NCBI RefSeq assembly: GCF_002807035.1
Contig: NZ_NIUC01000001.1
Location: 310,001 to 374,000 of the forward strand
Length of the DNA: 64,000 nucleotides
Direction: 5' to 3'
DNA from: Algoriphagus formosus
Lineage (GTDB): Bacteria; Bacteroidota; Bacteroidia; Cytophagales; Cyclobacteriaceae
This document shows positions 1-10,200 of this stretch, piece by piece. Every line of letters begins with the position of its first letter. The first letter of the stretch is position 1. Position numbers and translations under genes: made by a program. The notes beneath the pieces are model-generated. The model worked only from the letters and a program-made list of their open reading frames with translations. It was not told the DNA's origin and did not search any database.

Positions 1-1500
1 CCTTCTGATGAAGAGAAAGAATTCAATCGGGTATTTTTTGAGTTTAGAGCAAAAGTAAACTCTATACGAAAAGAAGCAGAGCGACAAAAGGAGAAAAATC
101 TAGAATCTAAAAATCAAATTCTGGATAGACTTCGGGAGCTAGTGGATGGTGAGGAGACGACTTTAAGCATCAACGCTATCAAAGCTATTCAAGAGGAATG
201 GAAGTCTATTGGTCCAGTTCCTTCCTCGCAAAATAGAAGCCTTTGGGCAAGCTATAATGCGTTGATGGATCGATTCTATGATAATCGAAGCATTTATTTT
301 GAGCTAAAGGAATTAGATCGTAAGAAGAATTTAGAGGCAAAGCTTGAGCTTTGTGACAAGGCAGAAGCCTTGAAAGATCATGCAAACCTTCAGGAGGCTA
401 TTAAGGAGTTGAATGAATTGCATGAGGAGTTTAAGCATATTGGGCCTGTGCCAAGAGAGGAACAAGAGCCTCTTTGGCAGCGATTCAAGGCGGCTTCTGA
501 TGCGGTCTACGACAGACGAAAGGCCTTCTACGAAAGCCAGAAGGAAGTATTCAAAAAGAATCAGGAAGAAAAAGAACAATTAGTAGAAAAGCTAAAGGAC
601 TTTTTGGATTTCAAGGCTGATCGAATCAAGGAGTGGAATGCGAAAACCAAAGAAATCCTAGAAATCCAAAAGCAATGGGAGAAAATAGGGCAGGTGCCTC
701 GCGAAGCTGCTCGTGAAATCAATCGTGCTTTCTGGGGATCCTTTAAGCAGTTCTTTAGCCATAAAAATCAATTCTTTAAAGAACTGGATGAAGTGCGCGC
801 TACCAATGCGGCTAAGGCTGAGGAATTGATTCAAAAAGCAGATGCCATAAAAGAGTCTACAGATTGGCAGGCTACGGCAAACGAAATGATCAAGCTTCAG
901 CAGGACTGGAAGAAGCTCGGACCGATGCCTGAGAAGAACAGAGACGGCCTGTACAAGCGTTTTAAAAGTGCTTGTGACTTCTTCTTTGATCAACGTCGAA
1001 ATGCCAACAAACAAGCTAATTCCGAATACGAGGAAAACCTCAAAAAGAAAAAGGAAATCTGTGCTAAAATTTTGGAGGCAGCTAAGTCCAATCCAACTGA
1101 GGAGCAAATCACTGAATTTGTAAAAGAATTCAATGACTTGGGCTTTGTTCCACGAAAGAACATGAAGGAAATTCAGGCTGAGTTTAAAGCTGCTGTAGAT
1201 AGCTATCTAGAGCATATGGAGCAGGACTTTGATCGTGATGATTTCTTGTTCCGATTAAACTTGAACAGAATTCAGGGAGATCCGAATGCCAACAAGACCT
1301 TCAACAAGAAAGAGCACGGTATCAGAAAGCAAATTTCAGATCTAGAGAATAATATTACACTCTGGAAAAATAACCTGGAATTCTTCGCTGCATCGAAAAC
1401 CGCTGATAAATTGAAGAATCAATTTGATGCTAAAATCCAAAAAGCAGAAGAAGAGATTGAGAAACTAAAGAAGAAGCTTTCAATACTTAGAGAATTTTAA
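1..1500 (+). CDS. DUF349 domain protein, 5' end missing
   Basis: The reading frame is open from base 1 to a TAA at 1498-1500, so the gene enters from the left edge; the first in-window ATG is not needed as a start. The protein is very rich in Lys and Glu and consists of helical repeats of about 70-80 residues with a recurring pattern: W-K-x-I/L-G-P-V/M-P, then LW-x-x-F/Y-K-x-A, then F-F/Y-x-x-R. This is the DUF349 repeat, seen here at least five times. The C-terminus (last 60 residues) is a predicted coiled coil of LENNI and AEEEIEKLKKK type. Bacteroidota carry long multi-DUF349 proteins of this kind; the molecular role is not established. The tRNA-Thr gene follows after about 100 bases. Confidence 0.85.
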   Translation, partial: PSDEEKEFNRVFFEFRAKVNSIRKEAERQKEKNLESKNQILDRLRELVDGEETTLSINAIKAIQEEWKSIGPVPSSQNRSLWASYNALMDRFYDNRSIYFELKELDRKKNLEAKLELCDKAEALKDHANLQEAIKELNELHEEFKHIGPVPREEQEPLWQRFKAASDAVYDRRKAFYESQKEVFKKNQEEKEQLVEKLKDFLDFKADRIKEWNAKTKEILEIQKQWEKIGQVPREAAREINRAFWGSFKQFFSHKNQFFKELDEVRATNAAKAEELIQKADAIKESTDWQATANEMIKLQQDWKKLGPMPEKNRDGLYKRFKSACDFFFDQRRNANKQANSEYEENLKKKKEICAKILEAAKSNPTEEQITEFVKEFNDLGFVPRKNMKEIQAEFKAAVDSYLEHMEQDFDRDDFLFRLNLNRIQGDPNANKTFNKKEHGIRKQISDLENNITLWKNNLEFFAASKTADKLKNQFDAKIQKAEEEIEKLKKKLSILREF

Positions 1501-1561
1501 AATTTTTTCTCCTCAGTATTAGCGAGATAGCAAAAGGCAAAAAAAAATCCTTCTGCTGTAC

Positions 1562-1592
1562 TTGGAGCGAAAAACTTGAAAGTATATATTTG
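1562..1592 (+). promoter_or_regulatory. Bacteroidota-type promoter of the tRNA-Thr gene
   Basis: TTG at 1562-1564 and TATATTTG at 1585-1592 are separated by 20 bases, matching the -33 TTG / -7 TAnnTTTG promoter recognised by the Bacteroidota primary sigma factor. The predicted start lies about 10 bases before the mature tRNA 5' end at 1609. Confidence 0.7.
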
Positions 1593-1608
1593 CACCACCT
1601 TAAAGAAA

Positions 1609-1681
<73 letters not shown>

Positions 1682-1683
1682 CA

Positions 1684-1720
1684 AAAAAAACCACTCAGAG
1701 ATGAGTGGTTTTTTTGTTTT
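1684..1720 (+). terminator. Rho-independent terminator after tRNA-Thr
   Basis: CCACTCA-GAGA-TGAGTGG (1691-1708) is a perfect 7-bp stem flanked by an A run upstream and a T run downstream, so A-T pairs extend the stem. The T tract 1709-1720 follows directly. Confidence 0.85.
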
Positions 1721-2008
1721 AAGCTTTTAGAAAAGATTTTCATGGCTCTCCTGAGATTAGAATAAGCTTAGATTGAATAAATAATCTTTTCAGGGGTATT
1801 TAGCGAAGATATTTTTTGGAATTGCTTATTGACAAGCTAAAGCCTTACAGAGTACCCAAATCCCTGGTTATTCAGCCTTTCTATTAACTTAATGTTCATT
1901 GGAAAAAAGCTATTGAAATCACCGTTTAAAAATGAGTGATACCTCACAACGGCCAAGGGTGAAACCCATAGATTGTCATTTTAAAATATCAGTTGAAGGA
2001 TCCAAAAC

Positions 2009-3943
2009 CTACCCAAGAACAATCGTAAAGGTTGAGCCTTTTTTCTCTTCGCTTTCTACTTCTAATCGAGCACCCATGCTCTCGGCAAATTCCTTACAGA
2101 GTAATAATCCAATGCCTGAACCCTTTTCTCCTGCTGTTCCTATGGAGGGGCCCATACCTTTGTGAAAAAGAGACTCGAGTTTCTTCTGACTCATTCCTAT
2201 TCCGTTATCCGAAATATGGATTTTCCCTTTTCCAATAGACTCAAAGGAAACTTCAATTTGACCATCGGGATTGGTGAATTTCAAAGAGTTCGAGACTAGA
2301 TTTCGAATAATGAAATTAAGCCGATTGCTATCAGTTTGAATGGTTTGGTCTTCAGGAATCCTGTTTATAATAGTAATGTTTTTACCTTCTGCTGTTGGAA
2401 TAGCAAATTGAATGGATTCATCTACCAACTTCTTCAAGTTTGTCTCAGCTAGTTGAATATTGTTAAACTCCATCTGCGTTTGAGCCCATTGGAGAAGGTT
2501 CTTCAGTAGTTCTTGAACAGTTTTTGTCTGTTTTGCGATTCTAGGCACTAGGCTGGCTAAATCTTCATTGGTTAAGATCTTTTGATCCCAATACTCCAAA
2601 AGAACCTGAAGAGAGGAGAGGGGGGCTTTTACATCGTGAGACACTACAGACAACAACTTCTCCCGAATAGAATTTGCCTCTTTGAGTTCAGAATTCGCAT
2701 TGCTGAGAAGCACTGACTGTTTTTCCACCTGATCATTCTTTTCAGTCAATTGGGCTAAGGTTATGTCTATCTTTTTCTTGGCCTGTGCTAATTCATGATT
2801 TTTCTTCCTCTGGTAGACTCCCAGACCAATCATACCAACCAAAATGATCACAGCACCAATCAGAAGTTCATTCTTCCGCTGCAGGTTTAAATCTAAAAAC
2901 CGTTGTTCCTCCAGGAGTCTTTGATTTTCCAATTCCTTTTTCTCAGACTCATATTGGATCAGTAAATCATCCTGTATTTTTTGCTTGCTTTCATTGAATA
3001 GGAGTGCATCAGCTTCCAATTTTTGCTTTGCAATTTCAAATGCATTTCGATAATCTCCTTTCTCCTGATACGCATCAATTAGATAATTTGCAGTATTTGA
3101 GATCATGTAATTTGATCCCATTCCTTTTGCAAGCTCAAAGGCACTTTTGGCATAATTTAATGCCTGATTTTTATCTCCTACCTCTAGATTGAATTGAGAA
3201 AGTTGCGTTAGTACTGAAATTTGAAGCTCTGTATCATTGATTCCTTCGGATACCTTCAAACTCCTTTTTAGATAATTCTCAGCAAGCATATATTGCTTTT
3301 CACCTTGAGCTAACTCTGAAAGCTGATTCAGTGTATGGATAAGTCCACTTGCGTCATTTAAGCTGGTTTTGATTTCTAAAGATTCGGATAGGTACGCTTT
3401 TGCGGAGTCCAAATCTTCTTTTGCATTGGTGGATATCCATTTATCTCTATAGTAACTTCCAAGGTTATTGTATAGCAGACTCAATCCTCTCTGACTATTG
3501 GCCATTTTTGCATAAGCCAAAGCCTTTTTATACCGCTCTGCCGCTTCAAAACTCTTTCCGGTTCGATAGAGAATATTGCCAATGTTAAGATGAGATTCAA
3601 CAAGTCCAAGGGTATCTTGTATGTTTTCTCTGATTCTCAATGCATCCAGATTTAACTTCATTGAGGTTTCAAAATCAGATTTAATCAGATAAGCTACAGC
3701 TTTAATATTGATGGCATTTCCTTGCATTTTGGGCAAATCAGCCAACTCTCCAAAATAAATGGATGAATCTGCATACGAAATAGCTAAATCCTGATCCGCA
3801 CCGTAGTAGTGTCTAGCTAAGGAATAATAAAGCGAGGCTTTGGTGGCTGGATTTTCTGTTTTTTGAAGTTCCAAAGTCAAGCTGTCACTTACAGGGTCAG
3901 CGGAATTGAAAATCAATAAGAGAAATAATACTAATTTGGGCAT
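2009..3943 (-). CDS. TPR-containing sensor histidine kinase
   Basis: The product resembles the Bacteroidota group of periplasmic-TPR histidine kinases. An ATG at 3943 gives a good signal peptide (MPKLVLFLLLIFNS); the frame also allows a start 18 codons upstream at 3997. Numbering from that longer start, residues about 50-330 are TPR-like helical repeats with A/Y spacing. A single membrane helix lies near 378-396, followed by a coiled coil to about 445. The H box is SHDVKAPL with His454, the N box is RNLVSNSLKF around 565-574, the G1 box DNGIGM starts at 597, and the G2 box GSGIG is at 626-630. All catalytic boxes are present, so it should be an active kinase sensing through the TPR region. 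No response regulator is adjacent, so the partner is unknown. Confidence 0.88.
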   Translation of the reverse strand: MPKLVLFLLLIFNSADPVSDSLTLELQKTENPATKASLYYSLARHYYGADQDLAISYADSSIYFGELADLPKMQGNAINIKAVAYLIKSDFETSMKLNLDALRIRENIQDTLGLVESHLNIGNILYRTGKSFEAAERYKKALAYAKMANSQRGLSLLYNNLGSYYRDKWISTNAKEDLDSAKAYLSESLEIKTSLNDASGLIHTLNQLSELAQGEKQYMLAENYLKRSLKVSEGINDTELQISVLTQLSQFNLEVGDKNQALNYAKSAFELAKGMGSNYMISNTANYLIDAYQEKGDYRNAFEIAKQKLEADALLFNESKQKIQDDLLIQYESEKKELENQRLLEEQRFLDLNLQRKNELLIGAVIILVGMIGLGVYQRKKNHELAQAKKKIDITLAQLTEKNDQVEKQSVLLSNANSELKEANSIREKLLSVVSHDVKAPLSSLQVLLEYWDQKILTNEDLASLVPRIAKQTKTVQELLKNLLQWAQTQMEFNNIQLAETNLKKLVDESIQFAIPTAEGKNITIINRIPEDQTIQTDSNRLNFIIRNLVSNSLKFTNPDGQIEVSFESIGKGKIHISDNGIGMSQKKLESLFHKGMGPSIGTAGEKGSGIGLLLCKEFAESMGARLEVESEEKKGSTFTIVLG

Positions 3944-4532
3944 TGAATAATATATAAATCTGATATTCGATATATGTCTGCTCAAGCTAAACATCATACT
4001 CTGAGCAGAGGACAGCTAATTTTTTAGCTCTTAAAGATAAATAAACGATATTTTAATTATAAGTCTTATTACTAATTTTTTTGAATTTAGTTTAATGCAA
4101 AAAACTGTATGTATAAGGAATATATCATTGTTTTAAATATATTTTACACATTAGAAATAATCATAAATATCTGAAATTCAGGATTTAATCCGTTTTGTTA
4201 TTGGTAAGCAAAACATATTAAAAAATACAATACTTTACATAAATGGTTTTAATTAGAATGAGAAATAGTATTGAGACCGTAACACTAAAATGAGCTCACT
4301 GTCTTCATTTGAAATGTTATTATTTAGAGAATTAATTTATTATAACCATTGCAGATCCTTTCAAAGGAAGTTAATCCATAATTAAAGTAAGAAATTCATT
4401 TTATATTTTTATTACTATTTAAAGAGTTAATTTACCTATTCAGGTTATAAATTTTATAAATTAATTTTAATCAAGGTGTTTTTTCAATCATTTAGATTGT
4501 TTAAATTCTGAAAAATTTAACCCTTTACATCA
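3944..4532. other. AT-rich intergenic region
   Basis: About 590 bases between divergent genes with very high A+T and many short A/T runs. I see no credible reading frame, RNA structure or clear TTG/TAnnTTTG pair. It presumably holds the promoters of the kinase (minus) and the small secreted protein (plus). The leader just before the plus-strand ATG carries TTTAACCCTTTA, which recurs in the leader of the DUF2911 gene near 59520-59532. Confidence 0.5.
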
Positions 4533-4907
4533 ATGAAAAAATTATCCTCCTTATTGCTAGTCCTGCTTGTGGCTATGGGCTCACTGGTCACCTTTTCCAG
4601 TTTTACTGCCTCTCCTGAGTATTTCGAAGGTAAGTGGGCCGTGACGGTTTACGATACCCCAGAAGGTACAGCAACTATTCCTATGCGATTTGAAACTGTT
4701 GACGGCAAGACCATGGGCTATTTCGTAGAAGATGCTTCCGGTACAGAAAAGGAAATGTCCTCAGTCAGTATCACAGATGGTGTTCTAACAGCTTATTTCA
4801 ATATCACAGGTTATGACGTTTACTTGAGTCTGAAAAAAGTGGATGATGAAAATGCTTCAGGATCGCTGATGGACATGTTTGTGACTGAGGCAAAGAAGGT
4901 GAAGTAA
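4533..4907 (+). CDS. small secreted protein of unknown function
   Basis: 124 residues. Residues 1-26 form a clear signal peptide (charged KK start, long L/V core, small residues before a cut near SFTASPEYF). The mature part, about 98 residues, looks like an all-beta fold: short strands with alternating hydrophobics (GKWAVTVYD, TIPMRFETVDGKTMGYF, VLTAYFNITGYDVYLSLKKV) and acidic turns. It resembles small lipocalin-like or calycin-like secreted proteins of Bacteroidota, but no family can be named with assurance. It has no cysteine lipobox, so it should be soluble in the periplasm or outside. It stands alone, followed by repeat-rich DNA. Confidence 0.75.
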   Translation: MKKLSSLLLVLLVAMGSLVTFSSFTASPEYFEGKWAVTVYDTPEGTATIPMRFETVDGKTMGYFVEDASGTEKEMSSVSITDGVLTAYFNITGYDVYLSLKKVDDENASGSLMDMFVTEAKKVK

Positions 4908-4958
4908 GTAGGAAGCTGGAAGAAGGAAGACGGTAGCTGGAAGTGGGAAGTTTAAAGT
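4908..4958. repeat. purine-rich degenerate tandem repeat
   Basis: GGAAGCTGGAAGAAGGAAG...GCTGGAAGTGGGAAG: imperfect units of GGAAG/TGGAAG directly after the stop codon of the secreted-protein gene. A longer run of the same kind lies at 14513-14655. Confidence 0.55.
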
Positions 4959-5112
4959 TTTTCTTTGTGCCCTCCGAGGTAATAAAAACCACCAAGAGCA
5001 CAACGAACACAAAGCTTTTTCTTACCCATCCTTTCCCGATACTCGGGACAAACTGGCCCTTATTCTCCTTAGTGGTTCATCTTCTTCGTGCCTTTCGTGT
5101 CCTTTGTGTTTC
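4959..5112. repeat. REP-like intergenic element with inverted CTTTGTG words
   Basis: CTTTGTG-type words occur in both orientations (CTTTGTGCCCTCCGAGG near 4963; CACCAAGAGCACAACGAACACAAAG near 4990-5014; CGTGCCTTTCGTGTCCTTTGTG near 5088-5108). They surround a small hairpin TCCCGATACTCGGGA near 5035-5049. The base composition and wording differ from the flanking genes. I recall similar dispersed elements between genes of Bacteroidota; copy number in this genome cannot be seen from one window. Confidence 0.5.
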
Positions 5113-5155
5113 AAAAACTCCTTTGAGTCCCATGTGGTAAAAAATCAAAAAATAA

Positions 5156-5176
5156 GGCCTGGAAATTTTCCAGGCC
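5156..5176 (-). terminator. terminator hairpin after the Gfo/Idh/MocA gene
   Basis: GGCCTGGA-AATTT-TCCAGGCC is a perfect 8-bp stem located just past the stop codon of the minus-strand gene. Read on the minus strand it is followed by a T-rich tract (complement of AAAAAATCAAAAAATAA). A weaker T-rich tract follows on the plus strand, so it may act both ways. Confidence 0.75.
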
Positions 5177-5185
5177 ATTTTGGTT

Positions 5186-6301
5186 TTATTTGCTTAGGGT
5201 AAACTCAGGTAGATATTTGATTTTTCCGCCATCCATTGCAGATTCATGTGCCAAAATACCCACGCAGGTTATATTTGCTGATTGCCTGGCATCCGGATAG
5301 GGAGCTCTGCCTTCTGTAAGCGCATTCAAGAACTCATCGACCAAATGAGGATGAGAACCACCATGACCTGATCCTTGAGTAAAGGATAAATGCTGATTTT
5401 CATCTGAGTCGTATACCCCTTGGGTTGTGAATTTTTGAATTCCCTCAGGTAGTAAATGAGCATAATCAGGGATTTTGACCTTTTCCGGAACTTCACCGGT
5501 ATGAATCACTGAGTCTTCATGTTCGATGAGTGTCCATTCAAAGGACTTTTTAGAACCGTACACATCAAAGCTTTCCCGGTACTGTCTTGCTGTGTTGAAA
5601 AGGGAACGAGTTACTTCTGCGGCTAGATCAGAATCTTTTAACTTGATGTGGCAAGTTTCAATAGCGAAAGGAGAACCGTACTTTGGAATCAAATTTTCAT
5701 CTATTCGACCCGATCCGAGGCAAGAAACATACTCAGCCTGACCTTTTGGCAAAGCCAAAACAGGACCTACGCAATGAGTCGCATAGTGCATAGGAGGGAG
5801 ACCTTCCCAGTATCCAGGCCATCCTGCCATTTCCTGCTGATGCGAAGCTCTTAGAAATTGAATTTTCCCCAATTCACCCTTCTCATACATTTCCTTTACA
5901 AAAAGAAATTCCCGGCTGTAGATTACTGTTTCCATCATCATATAGGTCAACCCCGTTTCTTCACAGAGTTCGACGATCTGACGGCATTCATCTACGGTAG
6001 TTGCCATCGGAACAGTACAGGCTACATGTTTTCCCGCTTTCAGTGCTTTGATGGATTGTTCCGCGTGATTTTGGATAGGGGTATTAATATGGACTGCGTC
6101 GATATTTGGATCCTTTAGCAGCTCGTCATAGTCTGTGTAGACTTTTTCGATGCCAAAAGCTTTCCCGATTTCTTCGGCTTTTTCTTTATTTCTTTGGCAA
6201 ACGGCATACATGTTAGCCAAGGGGTGCTTTTGATAGATGGGAATAAACTCAGCACCAAATCCAAGGCCGATGATGGCAATATTGATTGGTTTTTGGCTCA
6301 T
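5186..6301 (-). CDS. Gfo/Idh/MocA family oxidoreductase
   Basis: 371 residues, cytoplasmic. The N-terminal Rossmann fold shows IAIIGLGFGAEF (GxGxG-type NAD(P) loop, residues 8-19) and the usual second-strand pattern IDAVHINTP. At the position of the family's EKP motif (AGKHVxxEKP) the sequence reads CTVP (95-98), so the lysine often involved in catalysis is replaced by Val. The C-terminal half matches the family dimer/substrate domain and contains HYATHCVGP, with the conserved His positions of sugar dehydrogenases. It is the last gene of a three-gene operon with the epimerase (96-base gap) and the ThuA lipoprotein, which suggests a sugar or polyol substrate. The exact substrate cannot be read from the sequence. 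Confidence 0.88.
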   Translation of the reverse strand: MSQKPINIAIIGLGFGAEFIPIYQKHPLANMYAVCQRNKEKAEEIGKAFGIEKVYTDYDELLKDPNIDAVHINTPIQNHAEQSIKALKAGKHVACTVPMATTVDECRQIVELCEETGLTYMMMETVIYSREFLFVKEMYEKGELGKIQFLRASHQQEMAGWPGYWEGLPPMHYATHCVGPVLALPKGQAEYVSCLGSGRIDENLIPKYGSPFAIETCHIKLKDSDLAAEVTRSLFNTARQYRESFDVYGSKKSFEWTLIEHEDSVIHTGEVPEKVKIPDYAHLLPEGIQKFTTQGVYDSDENQHLSFTQGSGHGGSHPHLVDEFLNALTEGRAPYPDARQSANITCVGILAHESAMDGGKIKYLPEFTLSK

Positions 6302-6396
6302 AGATACGTTGTTTTTTGGGTTTAAAAGAATAAAATATTATCGGATGTCAGATGTTGTTTAGTGTTTTCTTGATACTTGCGTCTTGATACTTTTGT

Positions 6397-7257
6397 CTAT
6401 TCAGCTGCCCATTTTTTCAAGAATTCAAGCCCCTCTTTGGCGAAGCCATCCTGAGATGGCACCAATGGCTTCCAAATGCAGACCGCTCCGGCCAATTCCT
6501 TGACATTCGGTGTAAAGCTTTCGATGGAAATGGCACCTTGGTAATTGATTTTTTCCAAGCCTCGTTTCCATGCAGACCAATTTGTCTGTCCAGTACCTGG
6601 GGTTCCTCTGTAGTTTTCAGAGACTTGCACGTGGATTAATTTGTCCCCAACAGCTGCAATGGCATCTTCAATGCTTGGTTCTTCAATACTCATATGAAAG
6701 CCATCCAGAAGAGCCTTCGCTTGAGGTTCGTTGATATCAGCGATTAATTGCTTGAGTTCTGCAGCAGTGTTAATTAGATCTGTTTCGAATCGATTCAAGG
6801 TTTCTAAGGCGATCTCCAACCCGAATTCTCCGGCTCGTTTGCTTACCTTCTGAAGATTAGTGACAGCACGATCCCATTCGACTTTTCGTTGCTCGGGAGA
6901 TACCAAGCGGGCTTTGCCTACAGCAGAGTACATAGGGCCTCCCACAAAGCCTGCACCCAATTCGGAAGCAATTTCAAAGCAAGCATCCAGGTAATCGAAG
7001 CAAGTCTGATGGAATTTGGGATCCTCATGAGTCAAATCCCGGGTAGGCCCGAAAGCCCCGCAGATGATAGGTTTGAGAGCATGTTCTGCGAGCGCTTTCT
7101 TGACCCGGTCAATGTCAATCAACTCAGGATCTTCGACCGGTATTTCTACCGCATCGTATCCGAAGGATTTGATTTTCTCAAAAAGAGAAATCGTATCTGA
7201 ATTAAAGGGTGAAGTCCAAAGCCAGGTACTTACACCAAATTTTACATCTAAAGCCAT
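6397..7257 (-). CDS. sugar phosphate isomerase/epimerase (xylose isomerase-like TIM barrel)
   Basis: 286 residues with the AP-endonuclease-2/xylose-isomerase barrel fold. It resembles the ketose 3-epimerase group (D-psicose/D-tagatose epimerase type). The four metal and catalytic positions are visible: Glu152 in ALETLNRFE, Asp185 and His188 in LLDGFHMS, His209 in LIHVQVSE, and Glu246 in SIESFTP. Arg217 after the ENY motif is also family-like. There is no signal peptide, so it is cytoplasmic. Its ATG lies two bases after the stop of the upstream ThuA lipoprotein gene, so the two are surely co-transcribed. Whether it acts on a free ketose or a keto-derivative made by the neighbouring oxidoreductase is not known. 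Confidence 0.88.
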   Translation of the reverse strand: MALDVKFGVSTWLWTSPFNSDTISLFEKIKSFGYDAVEIPVEDPELIDIDRVKKALAEHALKPIICGAFGPTRDLTHEDPKFHQTCFDYLDACFEIASELGAGFVGGPMYSAVGKARLVSPEQRKVEWDRAVTNLQKVSKRAGEFGLEIALETLNRFETDLINTAAELKQLIADINEPQAKALLDGFHMSIEEPSIEDAIAAVGDKLIHVQVSENYRGTPGTGQTNWSAWKRGLEKINYQGAISIESFTPNVKELAGAVCIWKPLVPSQDGFAKEGLEFLKKWAAE

Positions 7258-7259
7258 CC

Positions 7260-10200
7260 TTATTCCACAATCATAATTCCGTTCATAATTCTCCAGTGAC
7301 CCGGTACGGTACAGACAAATGGGTATTCTCCGGGTTCGGTAGGAGCTACAAAAACCAGTGATTCCCGTCCTTCAGGATCGACCAATCGAGTGGCGGCTAT
7401 GACTTGCGGTATTTTAGGTACATAATTTTGCTCAGCTCCTTTCGGATCTCTGGCCAAGGCATCTGCAGCTTCTCCAATAGTTTCCATCGAGCCTTTTTGA
7501 CCGATAACTAGATTGTGCTGCATGAAATCAGGGTTTTCAAAGTCGATAGTCACCTGTGAACCAGCCTTTACGGTAAAGGTGGTCTTGTCATATTTCATCT
7601 CGTGTGGGATGACAGCTAGCTTGACAATCGAAGTTCCATTGGCTGAAACCGTAGCAACCTTATCTGAATCATCAGAGAGATCTGTTCCTGGCTTTTTCAA
7701 TGCCAAAGTAGATTTGTTGCTTATTCTTCCTGAGAACATCCAACCTCCCACATATTTTCCAACTTGATTTCTAGAATCATTTTGGCCTACACGAACTCTT
7801 CTAGGAGAAAGTTCTGCCGTGAATAGACCTTTGGTTTTGGCTTTGCCAATTTCTTCACCGTTTATTTTCAAACTCATGCTTCCATCTTCCACCAAATTGG
7901 CATCAATGATAAATTGCTCCTCAGGAAGTGGGTTTTTGGTACTGATGATTGTCAATTTTTCATCCTGTGCTACTGCAAAGTGAAGCGCATCCTCAAAAAT
8001 GTACAAACTGTAGCCATTCGTGTTATTGCCAGAAGCTACCAAAATTCCATCCATTGGATTATTCGCTTTGGAAACGATCATTCGAATTGAAATCTCTTTT
8101 CCAGCTATGTCCGGAGGAAAGAGGATGGAGTTTCTTGAATCCAATGGATATTGCTCGGCCACCAAGCTTCTACTGATTCGATCTGCCAAAGACAACTCAG
8201 AGTCTCCTGAAGCTTGAAGTGCCGCTGTATTATCTCGCTTAGCAAATTCGGTAGGATGGGAGAGTACTGCCGCAAACATTGCTTGAGGCAAAAATGGATC
8301 CTGACCATTTTCATCTTTTTCAGCTGTCTGAAGCAAAGTTTTAGCTGCATCCTCAGAGAAAGGCATTTCAGAAAGTGCAAGGAACGCGAACTTTCTTGTG
8401 TGCATGTCTGAATCATCCAAAATACCGGACCCTAAAATCGCTCTCAAGCTTTCTTGATTGGATGGTAAAACACGTAATGCATTTTTACGAACAGCAGCTG
8501 ATGGATGACGAAGGGCCTTTTCTACAAGCATACTTGCCTCCTTATTACTTCCATCCAATTGGCCAAGTCCATGAAGTGTCCACAGGGCATTGACTGCCGG
8601 AGCATTTAGACCAATTTTATCTACTGATTGGTCAGCGATTATCTTGTATAGGTCAGGGATTACTTCGGTATTTTGCTGCTCTACAATCAGACGCTGAGCA
8701 GTCAATCTCCAAAACATATTTTCACTTTTCAGAGCTTCAATCAGTTCGGCATTACTGGCATCCCGAAGATCAAAGGTTTTGGAGTCTTCCCCTCCTTTAT
8801 AACTTACGCGATAGATTCTTCCATGCTGACTATCACGAAGTGGGTTGATGTAAGCATTTCCAGCTCCATTTTCGAAGCCTCTTGGCGTTGGATTATGCTG
8901 AATAATGAAATTATACCAATCCGCCACCCAAAGGGCTCCATCCGGTCCTACTTCCGCATGAACAGGGGAGAACCATTCGTCCGAACTAGCCAAAATATTG
9001 AATCCATTCTTCTCGGTATATCCTGAACCATCTGATTCGATGACGGCATTGTGTAGGACTCGGCCGGTAGGTTCAGCTACGAAAGCAATTCGATTCCAGA
9101 ATTTCTCCGGGAAACTTCTTGCTGTGTAGAAATAATGTCCTGCAGCTGCCGTGTAGCCTCCATGCCAATCCACTTGACGAAGGAAAGGGGTCAGGTGAGG
9201 CATATCGTAGTGACTGTCGATTCCATGGACGGTATTGGCTGAACCTTGGAAGACCGGACGCTTCACATATTTATTTTCCATTGAAAAGTACACACTGTGC
9301 TGTCCGTTTGCAGTAGAAATAAAGGTTTCAAAGTCTTCTGTGAAGGCCAAACCCCAAGTATTGTTAGAAGTATTGCCTAGGTATTCCAGATTTTCCCCAT
9401 TCGGTTTAAAGCGGTAAACACCCTGCCCGAAAGAATGCTCCTCTCCGCTGACAGTACCTCTAAATCCAGAGTATCCTAAAACTCCCCAAATTTTATTATC
9501 AAATCCATATTTGAGATTGGATGGACCAGCGTGTGTATCGCTTTTTCCCCAGCCAGTCATAATGACTTCTCGCACATCCGCTACATCATCTCCATCGGTG
9601 TCTTTTAGAAAAACAAAATCAGGAGCCATGGATATTAAAATCCCTCCATTGACAGCCATGATTGAAGTTGGGATATTCAAATTATCTGCGAAAACGGTCA
9701 CCTTATCAGCTTTTCCGTCTCCATCAGTATCTTCTAGAATTTTGATTTTGTCATTTCCTCCTTCAGTTCTTACCTCATTCGGATAATCGACTGTTTCGAT
9801 TACATAAAGCCTACCACTTTCATCCCAAGTCATTGACATTGGATTGATGATCATCGGTTCAGAAGCAAAAAGTGTCATTTCGAATCCTACAGGAAGCTGT
9901 ACGGTTTTCATGCTTTCCTCAGGAGAAAGCGGAAGCTGATAGCGTGGGGCGGGATCCTTTCGCTCATAGTTTGGAATTTCTGCATCTCGAAATTCCGGCT
10001 GAGGAATATCATAAGCTGCCAAAAGTGCATTTACCTCATCACCCACAGCCCACAAAATCCCATTTGCTACGAGTTCTTGAAATTCAGGCTGCTTCCAAGT
10101 CTCTTCATTGTGTCCAAAAGCGGTGTAGAAAACTCTACCTTTTCCTTCTTCCAATGTCCAGGTATAAGGCTCTCGGTGGTCTCCATCCACACGCTCCATT

